A stretch of 61,078 bases of DNA from Sphingobacteriales bacterium (GTDB lineage: Bacteria; Bacteroidota; Bacteroidia; Chitinophagales; JADIYW01): the NCBI GenBank assembly GCA_016719635.1, contig JADJYT010000006.1, forward strand, positions 1 through 61,078, in the 5' to 3' direction. The notes below the pieces were generated by a model. It was not told the DNA's origin. It did not search any database and saw only the letters and a list, made by a program, of their open reading frames with translations. Made by a program: the position numbers and the translations under genes. This document shows, one piece after another, positions 9,046-17,711 of this stretch. Numbering within the stretch: the stretch's first letter is position 1; each line of letters starts with the position of its first letter.

Positions 9046-9396
9046 TTACTTGAACTTAGGATTTTTAATAAAGATACTTAAAATTCTGCATCTTAATATA
9101 TGAGTGAGCCTGTTCTTCTTCTTAAAATTAGACTCGCATTTATTTATTAACCACTGTTCATCAAACTGGCTCCAGATTCCGGCCGGACTAAAAAGATTTG
9201 GATATAGTGAGGGACGCACTTCATATAAATCAATATCTTTAATTTCTTTTAAATCCAATTTTGACGACTTGAAAGTAGTTTCTAATCTTTGATAATCGAC
9301 ACTTGTTAAAGCATTATCCAGATAAAATTCAGCTAAAGCAATCCATACTTTTTTCCTGGATTCTAATATGTTATTGGGTATAATCATACTTTTCAT
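9046..9396 (-). CDS. DUF7079-like small protein, 3' end fused into the IS30 border
   Basis: The 116-residue reading contains RKKVWIALAEFYLDNALTS, SLYPNLFSPAGIWSQFDEQWL and flanking helices, a pattern I associate with DUF7079 proteins (about 110 residues, function unknown). The last codons and stop lie inside the right terminal repeat of the IS30 element (stop at 9046-9048). The native C-terminus may therefore have been replaced by a few IS-encoded residues; family length suggests little was lost. Confidence 0.55.
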   Translation of the reverse strand: MKSMIIPNNILESRKKVWIALAEFYLDNALTSVDYQRLETTFKSSKLDLKEIKDIDLYEVRPSLYPNLFSPAGIWSQFDEQWLINKCESNFKKKNRLTHILRCRILSIFIKNPKFK

Positions 9397-9432
9397 AAAT
9401 ACTGAAAGCCGAATTCAATACGTATCTGCTTT

Positions 9433-10188
9433 TTAATTTTCATAAAATTCGTAACCATCTTTATTAATATAACCTGTTCTTTTATTAGGAAGTTCAAAAC
9501 GAGCAAGCCCGTATTCAAAAGGATATAATTTTTTATATTTCATTTCTTTTGTAATTCCATAATATCCGTAAAGTCCTTTCTTTTAAACCAAATATAAATC
9601 ATCAATAAATTTAACCGAATCAAACATCTCTAATTTATTATCGTAAAAAATACCCTGTTGGCTTCCTTTGGTGATAATAATTGCATGTGGATAAACCGGG
9701 AAAATTTTTCCCACACTGTGATTTCCATCATACCGGATATAGCTATTTCCATTGCTGAAATTAATAGCAGTAATTCCTGATTTATCAATCGTGTCAGTTT
9801 CAACAAGATGTGGTTTTTTGTTATCGTAGCCGGTATAAAACACGACAGAATAATTCGTTTTGTTTTCTACAATTTCATAAACATACTCCGGCACAGTGCC
9901 ACAAACTCCGTAGGAAAATTTTGCTTCTTTCTTCTTTTTAAAATCTTTATCTATATAGAATATTCTATCTCTTTTATCCAATACCTGAATAAAAGAAACC
10001 AGGTATTCAACATATTTTAAGTTTTTGAAAATTCTTTTATCGTTTTTCCAAACACTATATTTACCATTGCTTTGAGTTACTTTCCCTGATTCGGTAAAAG
10101 TGAAAATCACGGATTCATCACTTTGTGAAAAAGTTTTTATAATAAACACCAAAGTGACAAAAAATATAAGAAAAAGCTTAATTTTCAT
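9433..10188 (-). pseudogene. WG-repeat exported protein with an in-frame premature stop
   Basis: Starts with a signal peptide (MKIKLFLIFFVTLVFIIKTF) and continues as a repeat-type protein to a TAA at 9583-9585, after residue 201. The same frame stays open after that stop and encodes KKGLYGYYGITKEMKYK, ending GYINKDGYEFYEN at a TAA at 9433. KGLYGYYG and GYINKDG are the classic WG (KWG) repeat signatures, so this is the true C-terminus of a protein of about 251 residues. It is either a nonsense mutation or a base-calling error. WG-repeat proteins are surface or secreted proteins of unclear role. Confidence 0.65.
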
Positions 10189-10927
10189 TTTTTAAATTAC
10201 AATATATTTTTCAATCATTCAAATGTTGAGAATTTTGGTCATAAGGAATTTATCTTTGTTATTTACCGCTATTTACAAACTTCTTCAGGTGACCCTTCCA
10301 AAATAGCTATAACGGATTGCAGCACCCGAAGGTGGCCGGGTTGAAACACCAAACTGTCAATACGTGTAAAATCCAGTGAAGTTGACCACTCTTATCCGGT
10401 TAAAGTGACCGTGTCAAATAATAGCGAAGAAAGACACCAAGAGCTGCTTTCAGGTTATTTTGTCTTTGTCCTGTATAACCCAGACGCAAGCAATTCGTTG
10501 CTTGTCAAAATTATCTCTTGTTATTTATTCCGGGTCTTGATTCACTTTAATTTAAATATTTACAATTTTTAGTCGGTTAAATTACGCAAAATAAACATTG
10601 ATTTCGATATGAAACCCGGTCTTTGGTGCGGTGGCAATGCGGGCTGGCGAATTTCAAGATATTTTGTGCAGTGGAAAAAAAATAAAACACAGAAGGGTAG
10701 GCAATGAGTGTAGGCTTACTCGCTGTCCTAATGTGGTATCGTCCTTATATCCGTATTCACCTGTCAAAATGGTTTACGTTTTCTTTGGAAATAGCATTTG
10801 TTTCCGTACAATGTGGTGTCGTCCTTTACGCTTGAAGCCAACTTAGTTATATCGATTATTTTTCCTGTACCTATTTCAAATATAGGGGTTAAAAATCAAA
10901 ATATAAACGGCTGGATAGATAAGTTTC
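10189..10927. other. 740-bp intergenic region with a probable IS21-type scar
   Basis: No convincing gene. At 10374-10410 the sequence GAAGTTGACCACTCTTATCC followed by GGTTAAAGTGACC resembles the non-coding ends of IS21-family elements (GGTCACTTTnnCCGGATAAG / AGTGGTCAACTTCACTGG on the other strand). A small hairpin with a TTCG loop (CAAGCAA-TTCG-TTGCTTG) lies near 10485-10504. Two near-copies of AATGTGGTrTCGTCCTT occur around 10731 and 10811. The region looks like mobile-element debris; the IS21 origin is inference. Confidence 0.35.
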
Positions 10928-11947
10928 TTACCCCTTTAATCCCGCCTTTTCACTGATTTCCAGCATGCGGTCAATCGGAATTTTTGCCTGTATGCGCAAC
11001 GCTTCATCCATCAGCAGTTCGGGCAGTTCGTATTTCAGGCACAGGTAGATTTTCTCCAGTGTATTCAGCTTCATGTGCGGGCAGTCGTTGCAGGCACAGC
11101 CGTTGTTGGGCGGCGCGGGAATGAAGGTTTTGTGCGGCGAGGCCTGCTGCATCTTGTGCAGGATGCCGGTTTCGGTGGCCACGATGTATTCCTGCGCATC
11201 GTCGGCCTGGGTGAATTTCAGCAGGCCCGTGGTGGAACCGATGTAATCCGCCAGTTCCAGCACGGCGGCTTCACACTCCGGATGGGCGATGAATTTAGCC
11301 TCCGGGTGTTTCTCTTTCAGCCGTGTAATTTTCTCCAGCGAAAAGATCTCGTGCACCATGCAGGAACCGTCCCACAGCACCATTTCCCGGTTCAGTTTTT
11401 TGGACAGGTAGGCGCCCAGGTTTTTGTCGGGCGCGAAGATAATGCCGCGGTCATAGGGAATGGCATTGATGATATGCTCGGCATTGGAGCTGGTGCAGAT
11501 ATAATCACTCAGTGCCTTGATTTCAGCAGAGCAGTTGATGTACGAAACGACGGCGTAGCCGGGGAATTTTTTTTTAAATACAGCGAAATCCTCCGGAGGG
11601 CAGCTGTCTGCCAGCGAACATCCGGCTTTCAGGTCGGGCAGGATGACTTTTTTTGTGGGGTTCAGTATTTTGGCGGTTTCTGCCATAAAATGCACTCCGG
11701 CAAACAAGATGATATCTGCCGTGGTGGCGGCAGCTTTCTGCGCCAACTGCAGGCTGTCGCCTATATAATCCGCGATATCCTGAATATCGGCTTCCTGGTA
11801 GTAATGCGCCAGTAAAACGGCGTTTTTTTGCTTTTTCAGGCTGTCTATTTCGGCAAACAAATCGAGCGTCGGATCGATGTGGATATCGAGATAGCCGACC
11901 TGCGCCAGCCGGGAAATTTTTTCTTTTAAATCGGATACTTCTGCCAT
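10928..11947 (-). CDS. nadA: Quinolinate synthase A
   Basis: Condenses iminoaspartate with dihydroxyacetone phosphate to quinolinate in de novo NAD synthesis; a cytosolic [4Fe-4S] enzyme. At 339 residues it has normal length. LLAHYYQEADIQDIADYIGD near residue 45 is the diagnostic N-terminal motif. The three cluster ligands are expected at Cys110 (KAGCSLADSC), Cys196 (WDGSCMVH) and Cys289 (CNDCPHM), all present. No nadB or nadC is in view. The reverse-strand gene stands alone, with a long AT-rich upstream region. Confidence 0.97.
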   Translation of the reverse strand: MAEVSDLKEKISRLAQVGYLDIHIDPTLDLFAEIDSLKKQKNAVLLAHYYQEADIQDIADYIGDSLQLAQKAAATTADIILFAGVHFMAETAKILNPTKKVILPDLKAGCSLADSCPPEDFAVFKKKFPGYAVVSYINCSAEIKALSDYICTSSNAEHIINAIPYDRGIIFAPDKNLGAYLSKKLNREMVLWDGSCMVHEIFSLEKITRLKEKHPEAKFIAHPECEAAVLELADYIGSTTGLLKFTQADDAQEYIVATETGILHKMQQASPHKTFIPAPPNNGCACNDCPHMKLNTLEKIYLCLKYELPELLMDEALRIQAKIPIDRMLEISEKAGLKG

Positions 11948-12523
11948 GGTGTAAATTGAAGTTTAAAGGTAATTTGATTTTTCGAAAAAACTAAAAATTA
12001 AAACTTCTGTCTGTTGAGTATAATAATATTAATAATCTATTTAAAATATTTTTTTACTATTATAAATTACCGGTGTGAATTCGTTGATAAAAAAGTAGTA
12101 AGTAATAAGTAGTAAGTAGTAAGATTTATTAGCACTATTATTTATCCACCTATTATCCACATACTTTTATTTTAAGACCTATAACTGTAATATATCCGCT
12201 TTTATTAGGTATTTCATAATTTCCTGTTCCTTATCCCATCTTCTTTACAAACACTTGTTCACTACTTTATCCATAGGTTGTTGTGTATACTTTTTCCGTA
12301 CCCGTCCGGTGTATTAATTCGTATTTACTGTGTTTAAAATTTTTATAACTGCTATTGCCCGCGGAGAATATTTTACAGTGATTTTAAAAGTTGTGGAAAG
12401 AATATTCTATACACATTGATTCACATATTTTACAAATTTTGAACATATTTTATGGTGTACAACCAGCCTAATAAAATCAGGGGTTTTGAATTGAAGCTAA
12501 CATTTATGTGTATAACTTGTCGC
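11948..12523. other. 575-bp AT-rich intergenic region with DnaA-box-like 9-mers
   Basis: Contains TTATCCACC (12142-12150), the perfect DnaA-box consensus TTATCCACA (12153-12161) and TTATCCATA (12267-12275) in very AT-rich sequence. A short GTAGTAAGTAATAAGTAGTA-like direct repeat lies near 12093-12121. It includes the nadA promoter. Presence of the 9-mers is seen; an origin role is speculative because the mnmG-side region has parS sites as well. Confidence 0.35.
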
Positions 12524-13093
12524 TTACCGGTAAAGCTTGTGAAACGCTATATATTGTTCCACGTTTTCCGGGATAAAATACCTGATGGACTTTTTATTTT
12601 TTATCCTTTGCCTGATTTCAGTGGCGGAAATATCCAACAATGGTAGTGAGTAGAATTTTGAATTTTGAATAGCTGCTGCGGAATCAGGTATACCTCTGTT
12701 ATATATAATTATGGTGTAGTTTTTCTGTATCCAGCCGGATTCTTTCCATTCCTGAAATTTGGCTGTATTATCACCTCCTATGATAACATGAAACTTGTGG
12801 GCCGGATATTGCCGGTTCAGCTCTTTTAAGGTAGTACAGGTATAGGACGGTTTGGGTAAACTAAACTCGATATCAGCTACCTTAAAATAGCTTGTATGTT
12901 GCACCGCTAATTTTACCATTTCCAGTCGGTGGTTTTCATCGGCTAAATCGCTGTTTTTTTTAAACGGATTTTGAGGAGATACCACGAACCATATTTCATC
13001 CAGCTGAGCAGCCTCCCGGATATAGGTAGCCAGGAGCAGGTGTCCGTGATGAACCGGATTGAAAGAACCGAAAAGAAGACCAATTGCCGCCAC
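12524..13093 (-). CDS. nadD: Nicotinate-nucleotide adenylyltransferase
   Basis: Adenylates nicotinate mononucleotide to deamido-NAD, the step shared by the de novo and salvage routes. The nucleotidyltransferase motif GSFNPVHHGH is at residues 9-18, and the C-terminal ISATEIRQRIKNKKSIRYFI carries the second family motif. 189 residues is standard. It begins 2 bp after the stop of a glycosyltransferase gene, so it is the last gene of a leftward operon that starts with an O-antigen-ligase-like gene. Its pathway partner nadA lies 575 bp further left. Confidence 0.96.
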   Translation of the reverse strand: MAAIGLLFGSFNPVHHGHLLLATYIREAAQLDEIWFVVSPQNPFKKNSDLADENHRLEMVKLAVQHTSYFKVADIEFSLPKPSYTCTTLKELNRQYPAHKFHVIIGGDNTAKFQEWKESGWIQKNYTIIIYNRGIPDSAAAIQNSKFYSLPLLDISATEIRQRIKNKKSIRYFIPENVEQYIAFHKLYR

Positions 13094-13095
13094 AG

Positions 13096-14169
13096 TTACT
13101 GTTTAAGATGGAAAGATGAATACAAATTTTCTATCTGTTGATTCATTAAAGTTACGTCAAATTGTTGTACCATCTGCAGTGCCGCTGCGGAAAATTCCAG
13201 CCTTTTTTCCGAATCATCTAATAGAATGTTTACTTTCTGAACAGCATCTTCTACTGTACTATAGATATACCCGGAGTTATTATCCTGAATGATTTCAAGC
13301 GCAACCGGAAAATTACGGCAAACCACCGTCACTTCGGCAGCCATAGCTTCTAAAACGGCAGTTCCCAATCCTTCCGAGTGAGAGGTAAACAGAAAAATAT
13401 CCATATCCTGAAGCAGTTCCGGAACCGTATTTTTGAATCCAGTAAAATGGATAAAAGGGTATTGCTGACTGATTGTTTTTAATTGTGAACCACCTCCAAT
13501 AACCACACATTCCACCTCTTTTCGATGTTGTGCCAGTTGCCGGCCTATTTCTGCAAATTCTTCTACATTTTTTTCCTGCTCTATAGAAGTTACGATACCC
13601 ACTACTTTTTTTTCAGGCGTAATGGCCAACTCTTTTCTTAAGCCGTTTGTGCTATTACTATCGTCAGATTTTATTTTTCTGTATTTTTTAAGATCAATTC
13701 CGGAATAAATCACTGTCAGTTTGTTTTCAGGCACCACCTTTAGCATCTTTTTCTTTACTTCCTGGCTGATACAGATAATTTTCAGTATGTTTTTATGATT
13801 GTATTTCCATACGGAAGTTACCGGATAGCTGACGCGCCGGTGAATTACACAAGGTGTTTTCAAACCAAAAAATACCGCTGCCAAATACGTATTGATGGCA
13901 TGGGAATCGTGCAGGTGAATCAAATCAATCGATTTTTCTTTACTTATTTTTTTTAACCGGAAGGCAGCCGGTACATCCAGCCCGAAGTGCTTTTTATAGG
14001 TGAAAACTCGCTCTTTGAACTGTTCATTTCGTTCCGCTAAAACTGAATTTTCCGGACAAAAAAGAAAGGTTTGGATGTTTTTATAAAATCCATTAAAGAT
14101 AGAATCTACCTGTTGCTCTCCGCCGCGCCAGGTAGTATGACTGTTGATGTGTAAAACGTTTAAGCCCAT
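13096..14169 (-). CDS. Glycosyltransferase family 4
   Basis: GT-B fold retaining glycosyltransferase, 357 residues, probably acting on lipopolysaccharide or another surface glycan at the inner membrane face. The N-terminal MGLNVLHINSHTTWRGGEQQ has the GT4 acceptor-loop GGE. The C-terminal domain has FLFTSHSEGLGTAVLEAMA, which contains the donor-binding E-x7-E motif. Its start overlaps the stop of the upstream O-antigen-ligase-like gene by 10 bp, supporting a shared pathway. Donor sugar unknown. Confidence 0.88.
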   Translation of the reverse strand: MGLNVLHINSHTTWRGGEQQVDSIFNGFYKNIQTFLFCPENSVLAERNEQFKERVFTYKKHFGLDVPAAFRLKKISKEKSIDLIHLHDSHAINTYLAAVFFGLKTPCVIHRRVSYPVTSVWKYNHKNILKIICISQEVKKKMLKVVPENKLTVIYSGIDLKKYRKIKSDDSNSTNGLRKELAITPEKKVVGIVTSIEQEKNVEEFAEIGRQLAQHRKEVECVVIGGGSQLKTISQQYPFIHFTGFKNTVPELLQDMDIFLFTSHSEGLGTAVLEAMAAEVTVVCRNFPVALEIIQDNNSGYIYSTVEDAVQKVNILLDDSEKRLEFSAAALQMVQQFDVTLMNQQIENLYSSFHLKQ

Positions 14170-15386
14170 TTGTTTTTAAGTCCGAATCCGATGAGTAATA
14201 AGTAGAGGCAGTTTCCGAATAGCGTGCCGAACCAGGCATCCCATAAGGCAAACAGCATCAGCCCGAAACTGATAATAAAGAAGACGTACTTTTTTTCCTG
14301 AAAGAAATAGAAGGAAGGATAAACGAACAACAGGCAAACGATTAACCCCAGAAATACACCAAAACAGGCACCAAAAAAGATGTACTGGCTGTGCGGCAGA
14401 TAATAGTATTTTTTATCCAGGCCGGGATAGATTTTTTTGTAGATTTCTGCACTTGCTTTATTAATATCACCCAGGCCACAGCCAAAGAATTTATGCTGCA
14501 ATATGATTTCCATACCTACGTTGATGGAGATTAATCTTCTGCTGTCCGTATATTGAATGGCGTCTTTATTTTTACTGGAATATTGTTCCAGATCGTATTT
14601 CAGATAACCTATTCTGTTTTGAACGGTTGATAAGGATAAAAACAACAGTACCCCCAATACGATAAAACCGGACAAGACAAAACCGGTAGTACGGCTCGTT
14701 TTTTTGAAAACGAAAATAGTGTAACCCGTTAAAAAAAGATAGGTTAGTACAATACCACTGCGAACCGCATACAGGTGTACGATGAAAAAAAATAATACAC
14801 AGAAGAATCCTGCTGCTATTCTGATGCGTCTGTCTAATTCTTTTTTTGTAACAAAAGTATACAGTACAAAAATAAGGATGCTGTATAAGATGGATAGCTG
14901 TACATGATGAATTTTAAAGGTATTGATAATGTTTCCCGTTGCATATATATTTTTCAGGGATTCGGTATCATAGGAGAACAAATAGTACAAACTGTGCGCG
15001 GATTGAAACAATACACAACAGATGCCCACTATCATCAGATTACGGATGCTTGATTTAGGAACGGAATAATTTGCGATGGCCACCGGAAAGAAAAAGTACA
15101 GCCATTTGATGTTTGTCAGCTGCCAGTAGGTGTAATAATCCGTGCTGTTGAAAACAGACAGGATATAAACAGACGCTAAACTTACAGATGCTAAATACAA
15201 GCGGTTATCCAGTAACTTTTTCAGATGGCGAATTGAATTTTTATGAAACAGGATACTGAAGCAGATTGTAACGATTCCGATGCTTTTCAGTGCATTGGAA
15301 AGAAACAGACCCAGTATTACCGCATATAATCCATATTCCACCAAATAGTCTGCAAGTGTAGTATATATCGATGAGCGTTTTTCCAA
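14160..15386 (-). CDS. O-antigen ligase/polymerase-like membrane protein
   Basis: A 408-residue polytopic protein with about ten to twelve hydrophobic helices. A large extracytoplasmic loop before the last helices carries QYTDSRRLISINVGMEIILQ and GCGLGDINKA, in the position of the Wzy_C/O-antigen-ligase domain. Such proteins transfer or polymerise surface polysaccharide in the periplasm. It is first in a leftward operon with the GT4 glycosyltransferase and nadD. Ligase versus polymerase cannot be decided from sequence. Confidence 0.8.
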   Translation of the reverse strand: MEKRSSIYTTLADYLVEYGLYAVILGLFLSNALKSIGIVTICFSILFHKNSIRHLKKLLDNRLYLASVSLASVYILSVFNSTDYYTYWQLTNIKWLYFFFPVAIANYSVPKSSIRNLMIVGICCVLFQSAHSLYYLFSYDTESLKNIYATGNIINTFKIHHVQLSILYSILIFVLYTFVTKKELDRRIRIAAGFFCVLFFFIVHLYAVRSGIVLTYLFLTGYTIFVFKKTSRTTGFVLSGFIVLGVLLFLSLSTVQNRIGYLKYDLEQYSSKNKDAIQYTDSRRLISINVGMEIILQHKFFGCGLGDINKASAEIYKKIYPGLDKKYYYLPHSQYIFFGACFGVFLGLIVCLLFVYPSFYFFQEKKYVFFIISFGLMLFALWDAWFGTLFGNCLYLLLIGFGLKNKWA

Positions 15387-15436
15387 TAGATGAGGAGCTT
15401 CCGTACAAATTTACAGTTATAGTTTTAAAATATTGC

Positions 15437-15444
15437 TACCTTTG
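15437..15444 (+). promoter_or_regulatory. Bacteroidota -7 promoter element of the ECF sigma operon
   Basis: TACCTTTG matches TAnnTTTG. It would place transcription start near 15450, only 3-4 nt before the GTG at 15453 but about 20 nt before the ATG at 15471. This favours the ATG as the translation start. No clear -33 TTTG was found at the usual spacing. Confidence 0.5.
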
Positions 15445-15452
15445 CCCCCAGC

Positions 15453-16016
15453 GTGTCAACAGAACCCACCATGGAGAATGAACGGTTATTTGAGGATGAA
15501 TTATTGCCTCATGCGGATGCATTGTACAATTTTGCCTATCACCTTACGTATAATGAAGAAGATGCCAATGATCTGGTGCAGGACACACTGATGAAGGCTT
15601 TCCGCTTCATTAATTTATACCAAAAGGGAACTAATGCGAAAGCCTGGTTGTTTAAAATACTGAAGAATGCTTTTATTAACGAATACCGTAAAAAAGCGAA
15701 ACAACCCAATAAGGTAGATTACGAAGATATCATTGCCTATCAGGATGCGGACGAAGAGAAGGGTGGCGTGGCATTTGACCTGCGGGAAGATATTTTTGAT
15801 GGAATGATGGGAGATGAAATCACGGAGGCGCTGAACAGGCTTCCGGTGGATTTTAAAACGGTCATTCTGTTGTGTGACATAGAAGGATTTACGTATGAAG
15901 AAATAGCGAAAATTATAGACATACCTATCGGAACGGTTCGTTCCAGGCTGCACAGGGCGCGCAATATGCTGAAAGAGAGTTTGAAGGAATATGCAGAAAA
16001 AATGGGATATAAATAA
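15453..16016 (+). CDS. ECF-type RNA polymerase sigma factor
   Basis: Extracytoplasmic-function sigma-70 factor that redirects RNA polymerase. Sigma region 2 (residues about 20-90) contains FAYHLTYNEEDANDLVQDTL and KAWLFKILKNAFINEYRKK. Region 4 contains EGFTYEEIAKIIDIPIGTV followed by RSRLHRARNML, the helix-turn-helix. The annotated GTG gives 187 residues; the ATG at 15471 (MENERLFEDE) is the likelier start given the promoter position. A small Cys-rich protein gene follows 15 bp downstream and is the probable anti-sigma factor. Confidence 0.93.
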   Translation: MSTEPTMENERLFEDELLPHADALYNFAYHLTYNEEDANDLVQDTLMKAFRFINLYQKGTNAKAWLFKILKNAFINEYRKKAKQPNKVDYEDIIAYQDADEEKGGVAFDLREDIFDGMMGDEITEALNRLPVDFKTVILLCDIEGFTYEEIAKIIDIPIGTVRSRLHRARNMLKESLKEYAEKMGYK

Positions 16017-16031
16017 TAAACCTGACAACAG

Positions 16032-16277
16032 ATGAATCATATACGACCACCACACAACTGCAATGAACTGGTAACGGATATTGCGCTGTTATTAGATGGT
16101 GAATTAGACAGGCATTCTGAAAACCGGCTGATGGAAGAAATCAATAAATGTCCGGTTTGCACTCAATATTATAACAACCATGCCGCTTACAAGAAAAATG
16201 TTTCTCAGAAAGTGGTCAGAATGTGCTGCGGGGACAACCTGAAAGATTCACTCAGGGCTAAAATAAGGGGTTTGTAA
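16032..16277 (+). CDS. Putative zinc-finger anti-sigma factor, 81 residues
   Basis: Small soluble protein following the ECF sigma gene by 15 bp, so probably its regulator. It has an N-terminal HNCNE cysteine, the LLDGELD motif typical of anti-sigma zinc domains, and CPVC at about residues 40-43. A further CC pair follows in RMCCGDN. The canonical ZAS motif is H-x3-C-x2-C; here the expected His before CPVC is absent (EEINKCPVC), so metal binding may use another ligand. There is no membrane segment, so sensing would be cytoplasmic, perhaps redox. Confidence 0.7.
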   Translation: MNHIRPPHNCNELVTDIALLLDGELDRHSENRLMEEINKCPVCTQYYNNHAAYKKNVSQKVVRMCCGDNLKDSLRAKIRGL

Positions 16278-16289
16278 AAAAATAAGCCC

Positions 16290-16844
16290 TCAATATCTTC
16301 TCTTTTTTCCATTGATGGCAAACCGCACGGAAAAAGCAATCTCATAATAGGAAAAATCAGTTTGCGGCTTTTGGCTGCCCTTGCTTATCAATACATCGGT
16401 GTGAAAAGCCGGTTTGTAATCAAAAGCCAGCACCATGGGTACCCTTAACTGCCGGGTGGTGAAATCGATGCCGACGATAGGTGATACGCAAAACGCAAAA
16501 TAGGTGTTTTTAGAAAGGGAGTTTCCTTTTCCAAATCCAAAACCCGGACCACCACCCACATAGACCGCCCAGTTTCCATTTTTGCCGAATTCCCAGTGCT
16601 TTTCGTATAATGCCTGGATATGCCCACCGGGTTTGTTGATAATTAATCCGTGGTATCCGTAACGCAGTAAAAATTCAAGACCATGACCTTTTTGCTGATT
16701 GAAGATATATTTTCCGGTGATGCCAAAACCATAGCTAAACCTGATACCTACGGCACCTACATACTGTTGCGCACAGGAATTTTTTGACAAAAAAAATCCT
16801 GAAAAAAAAATAAGCATGACAACAGGATGTTGCTTAAACGGCAT
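16290..16844 (-). CDS. Outer-membrane beta-barrel protein, small
   Basis: 184 residues. A signal sequence ending near SCAQQ is followed by alternating hydrophobic/aromatic strands rich in Gly (YVGAVGIRFSYGFGITGKYI, YVGGGPGFGFGKG). It finishes with strand-like SYYEIAFSVRFAIN, consistent with an eight-stranded barrel at the outer membrane. No specific function can be assigned. It lies convergent with the anti-sigma gene (13-bp gap) and just downstream of scpA on the same strand. Confidence 0.6.
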   Translation of the reverse strand: MPFKQHPVVMLIFFSGFFLSKNSCAQQYVGAVGIRFSYGFGITGKYIFNQQKGHGLEFLLRYGYHGLIINKPGGHIQALYEKHWEFGKNGNWAVYVGGGPGFGFGKGNSLSKNTYFAFCVSPIVGIDFTTRQLRVPMVLAFDYKPAFHTDVLISKGSQKPQTDFSYYEIAFSVRFAINGKKRRY

Positions 16845-16861
16845 ATCTTAAAAGATGGATA

Positions 16862-17608
16862 TTAGTCTATAACGTCAGTAGTGAGCCAAAAATTGTTTTT
16901 GCCTTCTCCCAAAATAATGGAAACAATGTGCTGTTGTATAAGTTCCAGCATACTCAGGAAAATAAAGACCGCGTGAATTTTGCTTTCACAGGCGGTAAAC
17001 ACTTCACGGAAAGAGGCTTTTGTTTTATGCTGGATAAGCGAGGTGAGTTTTTCTTTCTCCGATTCGATAGAATATTTATACGGTGCGACGGTATGAACGA
17101 CTTTTTCCGTCTTATTCTTATATTTATCCATCGTGCGCTGATAAGCCTTAAGGAGTTTAAACAGGGTGATGCTTTCCAGTTCGGCATCTTCTGCCAGCAG
17201 TTTTATCAACTGATCCACTTCTTTTTTCTGGTTTCCGCGGGAGTAGCGCAAAGATCGGTTGCTTTCCAAATCTTTCAGTGCCTCCACCGCTTCCTTGATA
17301 CGTTTATATTCCAGCAGCTGTTGAACCAACTCCTGACGCGGGTCAATCTCATTACCCTCCTCATCCAGTTCTTTTCTCGGCAGCAGCATTTTAGCCTTGA
17401 TGCGCATCAGGGTTGCCGCCACCAGAATAAACTCACTGGCCACTTCGATGTTTAGCCGCTCCATGTGCTGTATGTAATTCAGGAACTCATTGGTAATTTT
17501 ATGAATGGGAATATCGTGAATGCTCAATTCGTCGCGCTCAATAAAAAACAGGAGCAGATCAAAAGGACCTTCAAACTGGGGCAGGTGTATGAGAAAGGGA
17601 GCGCTCAT
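16862..17608 (-). CDS. scpA: Segregation and condensation protein A
   Basis: Kleisin subunit of the SMC-ScpAB condensin, which compacts and separates newly replicated origins and is loaded at ParB-parS sites. 248 residues. The N-terminal HLPQFEGPFDLLLFFIERDE and the LVAATLMRIKAKMLLPR segment are diagnostic. The C-terminal winged-helix (FREVFTACESKIHAVFIFLS) is intact. scpB is not in view. Its position within 3.2 kb of three parS-like sites fits a function at the origin region. Confidence 0.93.
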   Translation of the reverse strand: MSAPFLIHLPQFEGPFDLLLFFIERDELSIHDIPIHKITNEFLNYIQHMERLNIEVASEFILVAATLMRIKAKMLLPRKELDEEGNEIDPRQELVQQLLEYKRIKEAVEALKDLESNRSLRYSRGNQKKEVDQLIKLLAEDAELESITLFKLLKAYQRTMDKYKNKTEKVVHTVAPYKYSIESEKEKLTSLIQHKTKASFREVFTACESKIHAVFIFLSMLELIQQHIVSIILGEGKNNFWLTTDVID

Positions 17609-17711
17609 GTATTTTTTGGTGGCGGTTTTTACGATAAAACAGGCAAACTGATTATATTGTAAACCATTAACATTTACCAGGCTAATTTAGCTTTTTATAC
17701 CTGAGTGATTC

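Larger units (their letters stand above)
7970..9054 (-). mobile_element. IS30-family insertion sequence, about 1.09 kb, intact
   Basis: Bounded by perfect 20-bp inverted repeats, TTCAAGTAATAAATGCAATT at 7970-7989 and its complement at 9035-9054, enclosing one full-length transposase gene. The transposase stop codon lies inside the left terminal repeat. I could not identify a target-site duplication: the flanks ctgaa and cttag do not match. Intact ends and an unbroken transposase suggest a fairly recent insertion. Confidence 0.85.

Noticed and set aside
7964..9060. Target-site duplication of the IS30 element
   Set aside because: Flanking bases (ctgaa on the left, cttag on the right) do not give a matching 2-3 bp direct repeat at the inverted-repeat borders.
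10631..10846. 71-codon plus-strand reading before nadA
   Set aside because: Falls in mobile-element debris with repeated fragments; no homologous motif recognised.
11075..11815. 246-codon plus-strand reading opposite nadA
   Set aside because: It is the shadow of a fully conserved nadA gene on the other strand and has no recognisable domain.
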